DNA of 64,000 bases from Halomonas sp. 'Soap Lake #6' (GCF_003031405.1 NZ_CP020469.1:2232001-2296000); one strand, 5' to 3'; numbered from the stretch's first letter, positions 42,145-53,169 are shown. Program-made: numbers and translations. The notes: generated from the sequence alone by a model not told the origin.

Positions 42145-42459
42145 TTGGTCAATGTCATTGAGGTAGATAGCGCTGCAATCGCGTTTATCAAACAGCACGG
42201 TGGCATACTTACCGTGCGCCTGTCGCCCCGGCATGGCTGCTGCGGGGGGCTTGCCAACGTTGCTGTAGCCGAGGCGAACTTGCCAGCAGATCCTTCGCTA
42301 TACCAGCGCCATCATTACGAAGATATAACGCTATTTATTGACCCAACACTCGTCGGCCAAGGGCTAAGAGTCAACGTTGAAGGGTGGTGGAAATTACGCC
42401 ACCTTTATGTGGACGGCCTACCCCTGCAGCCGGGCCACACGAATAAACAGAAGCGCTAA
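42145..42459 (+). CDS. CC/Se-motif family protein (ars-operon accessory)
   Basis: A 104-residue small soluble protein starting at TTG 42145, with GAGAGGA upstream. Its central motif is SPRHGCCGGLANVAVAE, with two adjacent cysteines (TGC TGC). I recall such proteins as the CC/Se motif family (seleno)proteins, with an IscA/HesB-like fold, often in arsenic gene neighbourhoods and with selenocysteine in some members; here both are cysteine. The function is not established. It is last in the arsH-acr3-FMN reductase-arsC unit, 21 bp after arsC. Confidence 0.75.
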   Translation: MVNVIEVDSAAIAFIKQHGGILTVRLSPRHGCCGGLANVAVAEANLPADPSLYQRHHYEDITLFIDPTLVGQGLRVNVEGWWKLRHLYVDGLPLQPGHTNKQKR

Positions 42460-42656
42460 GCACGCCACCAACATCAGCCCAGAGGTCAGCCATAGCGCAC
42501 CAGCACCACTGCGTCCTATTAATAAACCAAACAGCAGCGGTGCAAAAGCTTGCATGGCTCTGGCAGAGGCAATAATTATCCCTAACGGCGGCCAAACCCG
42601 GAAAGACCAAATAACGCTAACGGCAAGGTGCCAGAGCCAATCGCCATAGGCCATTA
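42418..42656 (-). pseudogene. Relic of an MFS permease C-terminus
   Basis: The frame from 42654 to 42418 ends in GIIIASARAMQAFAPLLFGLL and SGAGALWLTSGLMLVACLALL, the last two spans of an MFS protein. In the neighbouring frame just upstream the sequence reads GSGTLPLALFGLSGFGRR, the segment that normally precedes it, so a one-base frameshift separates the two at about 42595-42600. Nothing of the rest of the gene remains before arsJ. It overlaps the end of the CC-motif gene on the opposite strand by about 42 bp. Confidence 0.6.
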
Positions 42657-42763
42657 GTCGCCTGCCTTACATATCTATCAAGCGGGCAAGTAGTAACTGG
42701 ATGCCCAAGCAAGGGTTTGTGCGCTACCTACGGTTAGCGTTAAACCCAGCCTAGGCGAACGAG

Positions 42764-44017
42764 TCATGCGGTCTGCCTAGGTAGCGCCAGCGCCATCAAG
42801 GAGCTTGCAGCCACTAAGGCCGCTGATACCCATAGGCAGGCACTTAACCCATAAGCCATATACAACCAGCCTGAAAGTAGCGTACCCACTAAACGCCCCA
42901 TGGCATTGGCCATATAGTAGAAACCAACATCCATAGACACGCCGTCGGCACGAGCGTAATGCACTATCAAATAGCTGTGCCAGCTCGAGTTAATCGCAAA
43001 TAGCACCCCAAAGGCGAGCAGCCCCACCACTAACCAACCCACCTGGGCTAACGGTAGCATTGCCAATAAGATCGCCAGCACCGCCAACGCAGCGGCCCAG
43101 CCAGCGGTAAGCGCCCGGGCATCGCCTTTAATCAATCTGGTTAACTTCGGTGCCTGAGTTTGCACACCACCGTAACCAATAATCCACACTGCTAACAGCC
43201 CGCCTACGGTCCAGTGGGTCCAGCCATGCTGATCGTATAAAAACACCGGTAACGCGACCACAAACCACACATCCCGCGCCGCAAACAGGCAGAAACGTGC
43301 AGCAGAAAGAACGTTAATCGCCCGAGATTTCGAGAAGATCTCGGAGAATTTTGGCTTCACTTTCTGGCGGCCTAAGTCCGCCTTTAACCGCAGCAGTGAG
43401 AGCAACAGCACACCACCAAGCATCACCGCCATTACTAGTACGGCAGCCTGAAAGCCAACCAGTGTTAGCAGTACGCCACCAACAAAAAAGCCCAGCCCTT
43501 TCAGGGCATTTTTAGAGCCTGTCAGCATCGCCACCCAGCGATACAGTGAGCTATTGGCGTTGGCACTCTCTTTGGGCACCAGCACCTTAACGGCGCTTTT
43601 AGCACTCATTTTGTTAAGGTCTTTGGCAATTCCCGAAAGCGCTTGGGCGGCCATTACCCAAGCAACCGTCAACCAAGCAGCAGGCACCAGTAACATCGCG
43701 AGCGCCACAATCTGCAAACCTAAACCAACATTCATGGTTCGATTGAGGCCCAACCGTGCACCCAGCCAGCCACCCACTAGGTTAGTTACTACGCCAAAGG
43801 CTTCATAAAACAGAAACAGCATGGCGATAGCTAACGGCGAATATCCCAACTGGTGGAAGTACATCACCACCAGCATGCGCAGCGCGCCGTCGGTTATCGT
43901 AAACGCCCAGTAGTTGCCGGTAATCAGCATATACTGGCGGACTTCAAACGGCAGCGCCCTTACTCGGGCGCGTATTTGCAACAACGGCGAGTCAGCCACG
44001 TCCCACCTGCCCACCAT
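42764..44017 (-). CDS. arsJ: ArsJ, MFS exporter of 1-arseno-3-phosphoglycerate
   Basis: This ~417-residue protein has about twelve spans and the family opening [20 protein letters not shown]. ArsJ exports 1-arseno-3-phosphoglycerate, made from arsenate by a dedicated GAPDH, as an arsenate-resistance route without reduction. The partner GAPDH gene is directly upstream and overlaps it (the ATG at 44017 lies inside the GAPDH end; an alternative GTG at 43999 overlaps the GAPDH stop by about eight bases). Either start implies translational coupling. Confidence 0.9.
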   Translation of the reverse strand: MVGRWDVADSPLLQIRARVRALPFEVRQYMLITGNYWAFTITDGALRMLVVMYFHQLGYSPLAIAMLFLFYEAFGVVTNLVGGWLGARLGLNRTMNVGLGLQIVALAMLLVPAAWLTVAWVMAAQALSGIAKDLNKMSAKSAVKVLVPKESANANSSLYRWVAMLTGSKNALKGLGFFVGGVLLTLVGFQAAVLVMAVMLGGVLLLSLLRLKADLGRQKVKPKFSEIFSKSRAINVLSAARFCLFAARDVWFVVALPVFLYDQHGWTHWTVGGLLAVWIIGYGGVQTQAPKLTRLIKGDARALTAGWAAALAVLAILLAMLPLAQVGWLVVGLLAFGVLFAINSSWHSYLIVHYARADGVSMDVGFYYMANAMGRLVGTLLSGWLYMAYGLSACLWVSAALVAASSLMALALPRQTA

Positions 44018-45038
44018 CTATCTGCTTACTTCCAACCATCAGCGCCAGCTCTGCGGTGCGATTGGCATAGCCCCACTCGTTGTCATACCAGGCATAGAGC
44101 TTTAGCTGGGTACCGTTGACCACCATGGTCGACAGCGCATCAATAATTGAACTGCGTGGGTCAGTGCGGTAATCAATAGATACCAGCGGGCGCTCTTCAT
44201 AGCCCAGAATACCGGCAAGCGGGCCGTCCGCCGCTGCTTTTAGCGCTTGATTGACCTCATCGACAGTCACTTCCCGCTCAAGCTCAAATACCATATCGGT
44301 GAGAGAGGCATTGGCCAGCGGCACACGAATAGCGTGACCGTTTAGCTTTCCCTCAAGCTCAGGGAAAATCGCAGTAATCGCTTTTGCCGAACCAGTGGTA
44401 GTTGGAATCAAGCTCATGCCGCAAGCGCGGGCGCGACGCAAGTCTTTATGCGGTGCATCCAGGATCGTTTGAGTATTGGTGATATCGTGTACCGTGGTCA
44501 TGGAGCCATGGCGAATACCAAAGGTTTCCTGAATGACCTTGACCACCGGCGCCAAACAGTTAGTGGTACAGCTGGCCGCGGTGACGATGTTGTGCTGCGC
44601 AGGGTCATAAAGATGGTCGTTAACCCCGACGACTACATTCAGCACGCTTGGCTCTTTCACTGGTGCACTAACCACTACACGGCTGACGCCTTGGTCAAGA
44701 TAGGCCTGCAGCTTTTCGGTGGTTTTCAGTTTGCCTGAGCACTCGATCACCACATCACAGCCAGACCAGTCACTCTCGATGATTTCTTTGTTGGCACTAA
44801 AGGCAATGGGGTTGCTATCGATAACAATCGTATCGTCTGAAGCAGTAATACCTTTACCTGGTGCCCAGTGCCCATGTACCGAGTCAAATTCCAGTAAATG
44901 AGCAAAGGTTACCGCATCGCCGCCTGGGTCATTGATGCGGATAAGCTCAACCTCACCCGCTGCCACCTTTTCCCATAGACTGCGTAGCGTCAAGCGCCCA
45001 ATACGCCCAAACCCGTTAATACCAATACGTAGTGTCAT
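43992..45038 (-). CDS. ArsJ-associated glyceraldehyde-3-phosphate dehydrogenase
   Basis: This 348-residue GAPDH has [12 protein letters not shown] at the N-terminus and the catalytic cysteine C157 in AASCTTNC, with [11 protein letters not shown] near the C-terminus. In ars clusters it converts glyceraldehyde-3-phosphate and arsenate to 1-arseno-3-phosphoglycerate, which ArsJ exports. The ATG at 45038 is chosen for AAGG and its family fit; a GTG three codons earlier is possible. A TATATGA-N5-CATATATGA site lies 25 bp upstream. It overlaps arsJ. This is not the glycolytic gapA context. Confidence 0.9.
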   Translation of the reverse strand: MTLRIGINGFGRIGRLTLRSLWEKVAAGEVELIRINDPGGDAVTFAHLLEFDSVHGHWAPGKGITASDDTIVIDSNPIAFSANKEIIESDWSGCDVVIECSGKLKTTEKLQAYLDQGVSRVVVSAPVKEPSVLNVVVGVNDHLYDPAQHNIVTAASCTTNCLAPVVKVIQETFGIRHGSMTTVHDITNTQTILDAPHKDLRRARACGMSLIPTTTGSAKAITAIFPELEGKLNGHAIRVPLANASLTDMVFELEREVTVDEVNQALKAAADGPLAGILGYEERPLVSIDYRTDPRSSIIDALSTMVVNGTQLKLYAWYDNEWGYANRTAELALMVGSKQIDGGQVGRG

Positions 45039-45062
45039 TTTTGCCACCCTTCTGCGGATTTT

Positions 45063-45083
45063 TCATATATGAAAAATCATATA
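45063..45083 (-). promoter_or_regulatory. Candidate arsenic-responsive operator, GAPDH/arsJ unit
   Basis: On the minus strand it reads TATATGA, TTTTT, CATATATGA, ending 25 bp before the GAPDH ATG (45038). It matches the arsH-unit site at 39132-39152 in sequence, spacing and orientation; only the 5-base centre differs. No other support for a gene is seen between 45084 and 45250. Confidence 0.65.
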
Positions 45084-45250
45084 CACAAAGTCAAAAAAAG
45101 GGTTCAAGACACCGAAGACACAGGCTTCTATCTTCAGTGCTTTACTACCCAAATGGCTATTGCAAAAAAGCTCTTACGAACAACTTCTGACAAACAACCT
45201 ATTCCAAGTAATCTCTATCAAAAACAGCGTTGGCTATTTATTTTCACAGC

Positions 45251-46090
<840 letters not shown>

Positions 46091-47449
46091 TTACCACCTC
46101 GTCTCGAATTTTTTACGCAACCAAATTGCTAATGCATTTAAGCTAAGCATTAACGCTAGCAGCACAATGATGGCCGCTGACGTACGTGCCTCGAAGAAAT
46201 TACGCAGCTCGTTGCCCTGCCATAGGTAAATCTGCACTGGCAGCGCAGCCGATTGCTCAAACGGCGTACTGGGCACGTTCGCGACAAAAGCATTCATACC
46301 TATCAACAAAAGAGGGGCAGTTTCGCCTAACGCCTGGGCAACCCCCAGTATGGAGCCCGTCAAAATACCCGGTAGTGCAATGGGTAGTACATGGTGAAAT
46401 ACTGTTTGCACCTTCGACGCACCAATACCTAATGCTGCTTGACGAATTGAGGGCGGGATAGAGCGAAGCGAAGCACGGGTTGCAATGATGATGGTAGGGA
46501 GGGTCATCAATGTTAGCACCAAGCCCCCGACTAGCGGCGCGGAGAGCGGCAGTCCCAAATAACCAATAAAGATCGATGCCCCTAACAGGCCAAATACAAT
46601 GGACGGAACAGCCGCTAAGTTATTGATGTTAATTTCAATAATATCCGTTAAGCGGTTCCTAGGAGCAAACTCCTCTAAATAAACTGCGCTAGCAACACCC
46701 AAAGGTACCGAGAGTGCAATGACAATCATCATCATGAACAATGAGCCCATGAACGCACCAGCAAGACCGGCTGATGCGGGTGAACTACGAGAGTCCGTAT
46801 TTAAAAACAGAGCTGTGCTGAATGCGTTACGAATAATCCCTTCGTCGTAAAGATGATCGGCCCAAGCCCGCGTTTGCGCACTTAACTGCTGTCGCGCATC
46901 GGCTAAATCACGATCTATGTTACCTTTTAGCCACACATCCACATTAGCGCTAGCCAGCATTTTCACTTCAATAGTTTGGCCAAGCAGTGATGGGTCATCC
47001 ATAAACTTATTGCGCAGTGTAAAGCGCTCATTCGAGGCAAGTAACGCGCGTAGATCCCTCAACTGGCTCGGCTCCAAGTCCTCACTAAGCTTATCTTCCA
47101 ATGCCCTATCGATCAAAACCTGCCAATTTACCAATCCTGCTTGGGTCTGCCAGGCTGAAAGACGCTGGTTGAAGTCTGACTGACTTTCGCCACTTGCCCT
47201 CTCGGGTTTTTCCTCTAGCTGAATAACCTCTGGGTCAAAGTAAAGCTCCATGAAAAAAGTTGCTTGCCAAAATGCCGGTACTCCACGCATTAGAATACTG
47301 GCAAACAAAATGGCAACTAAGATCATACCAGTCATCACCGCCGTTAAACCTAAGCGACGAAAACGTTTTTCTTTACGGTGCCGGGTCGCCAGCGATTTTT
47401 CAATCGTCATAAGTCGATGCTGGCGACGCTGTTCAATCGTTATAGACAT
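46091..47449 (-). CDS. pstA: Phosphate ABC transporter permease PstA
   Basis: About 452 residues, longer than E. coli PstA (~296). The first span (residues ~32-52) is followed by a ~170-residue polar insertion (about 55-230) before the PstA core spans, which include the ABC permease loop RQAALGIGASKVQTVFHHVLP. The extension is typical of some marine and halophilic gammaproteobacteria. It is part of pstS-C-A-B, seven bases after pstC and flush with pstB. Confidence 0.92.
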   Translation of the reverse strand: MSITIEQRRQHRLMTIEKSLATRHRKEKRFRRLGLTAVMTGMILVAILFASILMRGVPAFWQATFFMELYFDPEVIQLEEKPERASGESQSDFNQRLSAWQTQAGLVNWQVLIDRALEDKLSEDLEPSQLRDLRALLASNERFTLRNKFMDDPSLLGQTIEVKMLASANVDVWLKGNIDRDLADARQQLSAQTRAWADHLYDEGIIRNAFSTALFLNTDSRSSPASAGLAGAFMGSLFMMMIVIALSVPLGVASAVYLEEFAPRNRLTDIIEININNLAAVPSIVFGLLGASIFIGYLGLPLSAPLVGGLVLTLMTLPTIIIATRASLRSIPPSIRQAALGIGASKVQTVFHHVLPIALPGILTGSILGVAQALGETAPLLLIGMNAFVANVPSTPFEQSAALPVQIYLWQGNELRNFFEARTSAAIIVLLALMLSLNALAIWLRKKFETRW

Positions 47450-47456
47450 AGTCGCT

Positions 47457-48836
47457 TTACTCGTATTGCTGGCGGTATTTACGCACTACAATCAGTGCAA
47501 TGACATTTAAACCTAAGGTGATCACGAACAACGTAAGACCTAACGCGAATGCCACTAACGATTGCGGACTAGCAAAATCCATGTCGCCCGTCAGTTGGTT
47601 AACAATCGTGACAGTAATCGTTGACACCGCTTCAAAGGGGTTGGCATGTAGCACGGGGTTATTACCTGCAGCAAGCACCACAATCATGGTTTCACCGATA
47701 GCGCGGCTTGCCGCCAGCAAGAAGGCTCCAACGATGCCAGGCAACGCTGCAGGCAAGACTACCTGACGAATCGTTTCCGATTTAGTAGCACCTAACCCTA
47801 ATGCACCATCACGCAGCGATTTAGGTACCTGGGTGATAATGTCATCTGACAGTGAGGAGACAAACGGAATAATCATGATCCCCATTACTAGGCCAGCGGT
47901 TAACGCACTGGTAGTACGGATATTGATACCGATCAAATCCCCGATGTTGGATAGAAATGGCCCAATAACGATCAAGGCAAAGAAACCGTAAACAATGGTC
48001 GGAATACCCGCCAGTATTTCTATAATCGGCTTAGCCACGTTACGCAACCACGGCGGCGCATACTCAGCCATATAGATAGCGGTCATCAACCCAACGGGAA
48101 TAGCAACCAGCAGCGCAATAGCGCTGACCATCATGGTGCCCCAAAGTAAAGGGAGTAACCCGAACTCACCTTGGGCATCTGTTCCAGAGGTGCTAAAACG
48201 AGGATTCCAGGTGGTGCCAAGGAAGAATTCTGCTGGACTAATGAAAGTGAAGAACTTGAGCGTTTCTCCCAGCATAGACAGCACAATACCCACCGTGGTG
48301 AAAATTGCGACACCTGAGCTTGCTGCCAATGCGATGGTAATTACCCGCTCTACTTGATTACGTGCGCGCCACTGAGGAGAGATGTTACGTCGTGCAACGA
48401 CCAAACCTGTCACAGCGAAGACAGCCATCAGCGCTACTAAGCTTAGATTCTCAAATGTTTGTAGCCTTGCCATATGCACTGCAGCAGCCAGTTCCTCAGG
48501 CGTTCCACCACCTGATACGCTGCGCTCATTCGCTAGCGCCGTTACTCGCCGTAAAAATGTTACTAACTCGCGGTCACTCATTCCAGCGACCATGTCAGCG
48601 GGTAACTGATGAGTTACCAGCATCTCAATCAATTGGGGTGCCAAAAAAGACCACAATAAAAATAGCGCTAGTGCAGGCAAACCACACCATAGCGCCACCA
48701 GCGCTCCATAATAGCCGGGGCGCGAGTGCATTCGCACATCGTGCTCTGCCGCAACCGCACGACTGCGAGTCAAGCCCATATGGTAAGCCAGGGCCATGAT
48801 CATCAGCAGCGTGGCTATCAAGGCAAGGTTCGTCAT
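47457..48836 (-). CDS. pstC: Phosphate ABC transporter permease PstC
   Basis: About 459 residues. An N-terminal ~160-residue region contains extra spans (MTNLALIATLLMIMALAYHM, GALVALWCGLPALALFLLW, LSLVALMAVFAVTGLVV). The PstC core follows with PIIEILAGIPTIVYGFFAL and the loop RDGALGLGATKSETIRQVVLP. With PstA it forms the transmembrane channel of the phosphate importer. It lies 105 bp after pstS; a hairpin in that gap probably reduces expression relative to pstS. Confidence 0.92.
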   Translation of the reverse strand: MTNLALIATLLMIMALAYHMGLTRSRAVAAEHDVRMHSRPGYYGALVALWCGLPALALFLLWSFLAPQLIEMLVTHQLPADMVAGMSDRELVTFLRRVTALANERSVSGGGTPEELAAAVHMARLQTFENLSLVALMAVFAVTGLVVARRNISPQWRARNQVERVITIALAASSGVAIFTTVGIVLSMLGETLKFFTFISPAEFFLGTTWNPRFSTSGTDAQGEFGLLPLLWGTMMVSAIALLVAIPVGLMTAIYMAEYAPPWLRNVAKPIIEILAGIPTIVYGFFALIVIGPFLSNIGDLIGINIRTTSALTAGLVMGIMIIPFVSSLSDDIITQVPKSLRDGALGLGATKSETIRQVVLPAALPGIVGAFLLAASRAIGETMIVVLAAGNNPVLHANPFEAVSTITVTIVNQLTGDMDFASPQSLVAFALGLTLFVITLGLNVIALIVVRKYRQQYE

Positions 48837-48868
48837 TATCTCTCCGCCTTTGATTACCTACATTTAAA

Positions 48869-48895
48869 CGCCGACATCAAGTTCTGATGCCGGCG
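48869..48895 (-). terminator. Intercistronic hairpin between pstS and pstC
   Basis: Arms CGCCGACATCA (48869-48879) and TGATGCCGGCG (48885-48895) pair with one mismatch; on the minus strand TTTAAAT follows. It is likely a partial terminator or mRNA stabiliser that lets pstS be made in excess. Confidence 0.55.
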
Positions 48896-48941
48896 CAGTA
48901 GCAGTCTCAAAACCAAATTAGACTGGTAAGCATCAACATGC

Positions 48942-49967
48942 TTATTCGGCAGGACTTACAACAGTGCGTGCTTGAAATTGCTCAAGCGCCTCGGCGCGCT
49001 CTGCTTCATCCATGGGAATCAGACCAGCATCTTCAAGTGGGCTGCCAAAGCCAGAGGTCATATCGTTCAGGAAAAACTCGGTGTATTCAGCAAGACCAGG
49101 AATCACATCCAAGTGCTCGCCTTTCACATAGAAAAATAGCGGGCGAGAGACAGGATATTCACCAGAGCCAATAGTTTCTAAGCTGGGGACAACGCCATTA
49201 ACGGTGGCAACCTGCAGGCGATCACGGTTTTGGTCGTAGAAGCTCAGACCAAAGACACCTACTGCATCTGCTTGAGCATCTAAGCGGGCTAGTGTTTCAG
49301 TGTAGTCACCAGCAATTTCAACAATCCGACCATCGCCACGCAGGTTGTTACAGGCATCGCCTTCAACTTCAGCAACGCTTTCACAACCAATGTGAATTAC
49401 TTTCTCTTCGAAAACTTCGCGAGTACCGTGGTTGGAGGCAGGAATCACCAGCACGATCTCTTGATCAGGCAGGCTGCTGTCAACCTCAGACCAGCGGGTA
49501 TAGGGGTTAGCGACCAACTCACCATCAACAGTCACTTGTGCGGCGGCAGCTTTAAACACATGTTCAGGAGTCAATTCAAATTCAGCACGGTCAATGCGTG
49601 AGGCGAAAACAATGCCGTCATAGCCGAACATCACTTCCAGAATTTCATTCACGCCATTTTCATTACAGTTGGCAACTTCGCCACTGCGAATTGCACGCGA
49701 GGAATTGGCGATATCGATAGTGTTCTCACCAACGCCCTGGCAGAACTGGCGCAAACCGCCACCTGAACCGCCGGAGCCAACTACTGGAGTATTGAACTGA
49801 GAGAAGGTGTTACCGAATTCCTCCGCGACGATACTCGCAAATGGAAGCACCGTAGAAGACCCAGCGATTTGAACTGTTTCACGTGCCATGGCGGCCGTGG
49901 AAACACTCGCTGATAGAGCCGCTACTACAGCAACACCTAACGCCTGTTTTGATACGCTCATCGTCAT
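48942..49967 (-). CDS. pstS: Phosphate-binding periplasmic protein PstS
   Basis: This 341-residue protein has a signal peptide (residues 1-28, ending ASVSTAAMA). It then has the phosphate-pocket start VQIAGSSTVLPFASIV and SGGSGGGLRQFCQG, with NSSRAI and NHGTREVFEE as further pocket segments. It binds phosphate in the periplasm for PstCAB; such proteins discriminate arsenate only partly. The starts at 49967 and 49961 are both possible after AGAGGGG. A Pho box lies about 90 bp upstream. Confidence 0.94.
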   Translation of the reverse strand: MTMSVSKQALGVAVVAALSASVSTAAMARETVQIAGSSTVLPFASIVAEEFGNTFSQFNTPVVGSGGSGGGLRQFCQGVGENTIDIANSSRAIRSGEVANCNENGVNEILEVMFGYDGIVFASRIDRAEFELTPEHVFKAAAAQVTVDGELVANPYTRWSEVDSSLPDQEIVLVIPASNHGTREVFEEKVIHIGCESVAEVEGDACNNLRGDGRIVEIAGDYTETLARLDAQADAVGVFGLSFYDQNRDRLQVATVNGVVPSLETIGSGEYPVSRPLFFYVKGEHLDVIPGLAEYTEFFLNDMTSGFGSPLEDAGLIPMDEAERAEALEQFQARTVVSPAE

Positions 49968-50057
49968 ATTCCCCTCTGGTTTAAAATCCGGCGAGTTTTG
50001 ACTTTCCGGAAGAGTCGGCCTGATGACCTTTTACAACGCAGAGTCTGCACATAAACG

Positions 50058-50075
50058 ATTGCAGAAATATGACAG
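50058..50075 (-). promoter_or_regulatory. Pho box upstream of pstS
   Basis: The minus strand reads CTGTCATATTTCTGCAAT. The first half matches the PhoB half-site CTGTCAT exactly; the second, 11 bp further, is CTGCAAT. PhoB activation under phosphate limitation is expected. Confidence 0.75.
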
Positions 50076-50097
50076 TGTGAGTTTTTATGCGGGAACG

Positions 50098-50838
50098 TTA
50101 AATCAGCAGCCCTAGCGCCGCTAATGTGCACAGAGCAAGCGATGCGCCTTGTAGCAAACGTTTATCTAGGCGATGCGCGATGACATCTGCCAACGCATTA
50201 CCTACCAGTACAGCGGGTAAAAACGTAAGTGCCAGTTTAAAGTGCCAAGTGCTGACAAGGCCTGCCAGGGCTAGGGTTGTGAGCGTTAGGAGCGACGTTA
50301 CAATAAAAAAAGCAGCGAGATTGCCGCGCATGCGGTCAGGAGGGAAACCATGCATCAATAGCACAATGGGTGGCCCACCAATTGCCGCGACGGTACCAAA
50401 GATGCCAGAGAGCACGCCTGCGATAAAAAGCGATACACGATTCACCGGTAGCTTGAAGCGGCAAAGCGTTACAGCCACTGCAAACAGCACAATAGCGGCA
50501 ATCAGTTTTTCCAGCACAACCATTGGTGCAGCCAACAGCAACCAGATACCTAGCGCATTACCTGGCAAACGACCAATCAGGGCAACACCAATCGCGCCTA
50601 TGCGCACTTCTTGCCAGTAGCGGCGCACCATCATTAAAGAAACAGTGAACCCAAACAGCACCAAAATCACCGGCACCAAGCGTGGTTCTAACATTAACAA
50701 CAGCGGTGCCCCTACCACCGCCAAACCGAAGCCTGTGGCGCGCTGAACAAAGGCACCTAGCATCAGCACTGCTGAGCATGCTAGCCACACGCCCAGCGAC
50801 ATCTCGACCCACTGCAGCAGGTTACTCATCTGAACCAT
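50098..50838 (-). CDS. TauE/SafE family anion permease
   Basis: This 246-residue membrane protein has about eight spans. The family elements GAFVQRATGFGLAVVGAPLLL and GVLSGIFGTVAAIGGPPIVLL are both present. Members export sulfite, sulfoacetate and related anions; the substrate here is unknown. ATG at 50838 or 50829 (MSNLLQW). It begins three bases after the Bcr/CflA gene's stop on the same strand, so the two are translationally coupled. No relation to the pst operon is apparent. Confidence 0.85.
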   Translation of the reverse strand: MVQMSNLLQWVEMSLGVWLACSAVLMLGAFVQRATGFGLAVVGAPLLLMLEPRLVPVILVLFGFTVSLMMVRRYWQEVRIGAIGVALIGRLPGNALGIWLLLAAPMVVLEKLIAAIVLFAVAVTLCRFKLPVNRVSLFIAGVLSGIFGTVAAIGGPPIVLLMHGFPPDRMRGNLAAFFIVTSLLTLTTLALAGLVSTWHFKLALTFLPAVLVGNALADVIAHRLDKRLLQGASLALCTLAALGLLI

Positions 50839-50841
50839 GCA

Positions 50842-52035
50842 TCACTGTTGACTTTCCACTACCGGAGCCTTGGTTAATTTTCTCACGCCGATATTACCCA
50901 TCAGCGCGGCTCCTAGCATGGTAAGCACCATTGGCCATAAGTGCTCCACTTGAAACAGCCCAACCATCACCCCTGCAAGCGCCCCACAGCTAAACTGAAT
51001 ACCACCCAACAGCGCAGTGGCTGTCGCACTAATATGGCCAAAGTGATCCAACAGTGAAGAAATCGCATTAGGGGTAATCAAACCAATCATGCCGGTAAAC
51101 ACCATGATTAACGGCACCACTACATAAAGTGATGCCACATTGAGTGCCGTGGCAACCACTAGCCCTAGCGCTGCTATTAGCTGGATAGCCAGTCCCAGTC
51201 GCAGGTTCTGCTGAGGAGATCTTTTACGAAGCAAATGGATATTGACACGGTTAGACAGCGCAATCATCACCACGTTAACGCCAAATACAATCGGATAGAC
51301 GCTTGGTGATAGCGAGAAATAATCCAAATAGAGAAACGGTGATGCAGTTACAAAAGCAAATAGTCCAGCGAAGGAGGCAGCCACGGCACAAATATAGCCC
51401 ATACCTTCGCGATGGCGCAGCACGCTAGCGTAGTTACGCACCACTTGTCGGGCCGACGCTGCTGGTAGATTTGGGTCTCGAGTCTCAGGCAACCGAGTAC
51501 CCAACAACCAAAGAAGAAACCCTGCATAAACGGCCAAAAACACAAAAATCAGCCACCACCCGGCAATGTGCAGCAGAATACTACCTACGGCAGGCGCCAC
51601 CAGGGGCGCAAGCATCATGATCATCGCCATGGTAGACATCACTTTGGCAGCTTCACGCCCGCTAAAGCAATCACGCACGATCGCTGCGGAGTTAACCACG
51701 CAGGCACCACCCCCTAACGCCTGAATAAACCGCCAGACCAGCAGAGAAGTAAGGCTATCTGCCGTGGTGATCGCAAGGCTCGCCAACATAAACACGACCA
51801 GCCCACTTAACAGCACAGGCTTACGACCAAAACGGTCTGAGACAGGGCCAAAGCACAGTTGGCCTATCGCGAAACCAAGCAAAAACATACTGATAGAAAG
51901 TTCAGTATGGTGAATACTGGCATTAATATCTTCAGCTAAAATGCCAATAGCTGGTAAATACGCATCGATAGCAAACGGGGCAAGCGCGGTGTTGGCCGCC
52001 ACCAATAGCGCTACCCGGCGCGGATTAAGTTCCAT
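50842..52035 (-). CDS. Bcr/CflA family multidrug MFS transporter
   Basis: This 397-residue MFS protein has twelve spans and the Bcr/CflA-type pattern IDAYLPAI in the first span, GPVSDRFGRKPVLLSG (the MFS A-motif) and RFIQALGGGACVVNSAAIVRD (motif C-like). Members confer bicyclomycin, sulfonamide or other drug efflux by proton antiport. It is upstream of the TauE/SafE gene in the same unit and divergent from tal. Confidence 0.86.
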   Translation of the reverse strand: MELNPRRVALLVAANTALAPFAIDAYLPAIGILAEDINASIHHTELSISMFLLGFAIGQLCFGPVSDRFGRKPVLLSGLVVFMLASLAITTADSLTSLLVWRFIQALGGGACVVNSAAIVRDCFSGREAAKVMSTMAMIMMLAPLVAPAVGSILLHIAGWWLIFVFLAVYAGFLLWLLGTRLPETRDPNLPAASARQVVRNYASVLRHREGMGYICAVAASFAGLFAFVTASPFLYLDYFSLSPSVYPIVFGVNVVMIALSNRVNIHLLRKRSPQQNLRLGLAIQLIAALGLVVATALNVASLYVVVPLIMVFTGMIGLITPNAISSLLDHFGHISATATALLGGIQFSCGALAGVMVGLFQVEHLWPMVLTMLGAALMGNIGVRKLTKAPVVESQQ

Positions 52036-52184
52036 AAGTATCCTTGAAATTGTCCGTAACCAGCAGAGAATATCACTGAATAGATAGGCCGCTAATCATA
52101 ATCGATTTCAATTGTTTTGTCGGTCTCTGTTCGCAGCGCGTGGGCCTTGCTAAAGTAGGTTAACGACAATCCAAGGAGCTATGC

Positions 52185-53123
52185 ATGGCCACTAGCCTAT
52201 TAACCCAGTTAAAAGAGATGACCACTGTGGTCGCTGACACCGGCGACCTGGAGGCTATTCGCCGCTTTCAACCCCAGGATGCCACTACCAATCCGTCGTT
52301 AATTCTGCAGGCAGCCCAACAGGCGGAGCGCCGCGCCCGCCTAGCCTCTATCGCCAAAGAAAGCACCGACCTTGATGATGCCGTTGATCGCGTTGCGGTG
52401 GATATCGGCAGCGAAATCAGCGAGTTGGTACCAGGCTACGTATCAACAGAAGTAAGCGCACGCCTTTCGTTTGATCGAGACGCTACCATCGCCAAAGCAC
52501 ACTCGCTAATTGAACTGTACGCCAAGCATGGTGTGGGAGCAGAGCGTATCTTGGTCAAGATGGCCTCTACTTGGGAAGGAATCCAGGCCGCTCGCCAGCT
52601 TGAGCGCGATGGTATTCGCACTAACCTTACGCTGTTATTTGGGTTTACCCAGGCCCAGGCCTGCGCCGATGCCGGCGCTACGCTGATTTCGCCATTTGTA
52701 GGACGTATTCTGGATTGGCATAAAGCGAAAAACCCCAATGCAGATTTCAGTGGGGCAAATGATCCCGGCGTACAGTCCGTTAAACGTATTTATGACTACT
52801 ACAAAGGCCACGGATACCCCACCATTGTGATGGGTGCCAGCTTTCGCAATATCGGTGAAATAGAAGCGCTGGCAGGCTGTGACCGACTAACAATCTCCCC
52901 TACCCTGCTTAATGAACTAGACGCATCCAGCGGCGAGCTGCCACGCCAGTTGACACCCCTAGGTGCCAACAGCTCGTCTAATGAAGCATTAACACAAGCA
53001 GATTTCCGCTGGGCAATGAATGAAGACGAGATGGCCAGTGATAAACTCGCAGAAGGTATTCGCAAGTTTATGGCAGACCAACGCAAACTCGAAGAGCTGC
53101 TGAGTACGCTCCGCAACAGCTAG
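52185..53123 (+). CDS. tal: Transaldolase
   Basis: This 312-residue transaldolase has the Schiff-base lysine K125 in [22 protein letters not shown] near the start and [24 protein letters not shown]. It transfers a dihydroxyacetone unit between sugar phosphates in the pentose phosphate pathway. The C-terminal region ([21 protein letters not shown]) fits the TalB-like class. AAGGAG lies six bases before the ATG. It is monocistronic, with a strong terminator hairpin 50 bp downstream. Confidence 0.96.
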   Translation: MATSLLTQLKEMTTVVADTGDLEAIRRFQPQDATTNPSLILQAAQQAERRARLASIAKESTDLDDAVDRVAVDIGSEISELVPGYVSTEVSARLSFDRDATIAKAHSLIELYAKHGVGAERILVKMASTWEGIQAARQLERDGIRTNLTLLFGFTQAQACADAGATLISPFVGRILDWHKAKNPNADFSGANDPGVQSVKRIYDYYKGHGYPTIVMGASFRNIGEIEALAGCDRLTISPTLLNELDASSGELPRQLTPLGANSSSNEALTQADFRWAMNEDEMASDKLAEGIRKFMADQRKLEELLSTLRNS

Positions 53124-53169
53124 TTAGATCGGCTCTGGACAGTCGCCATAATACAGCCATCAATACAAT

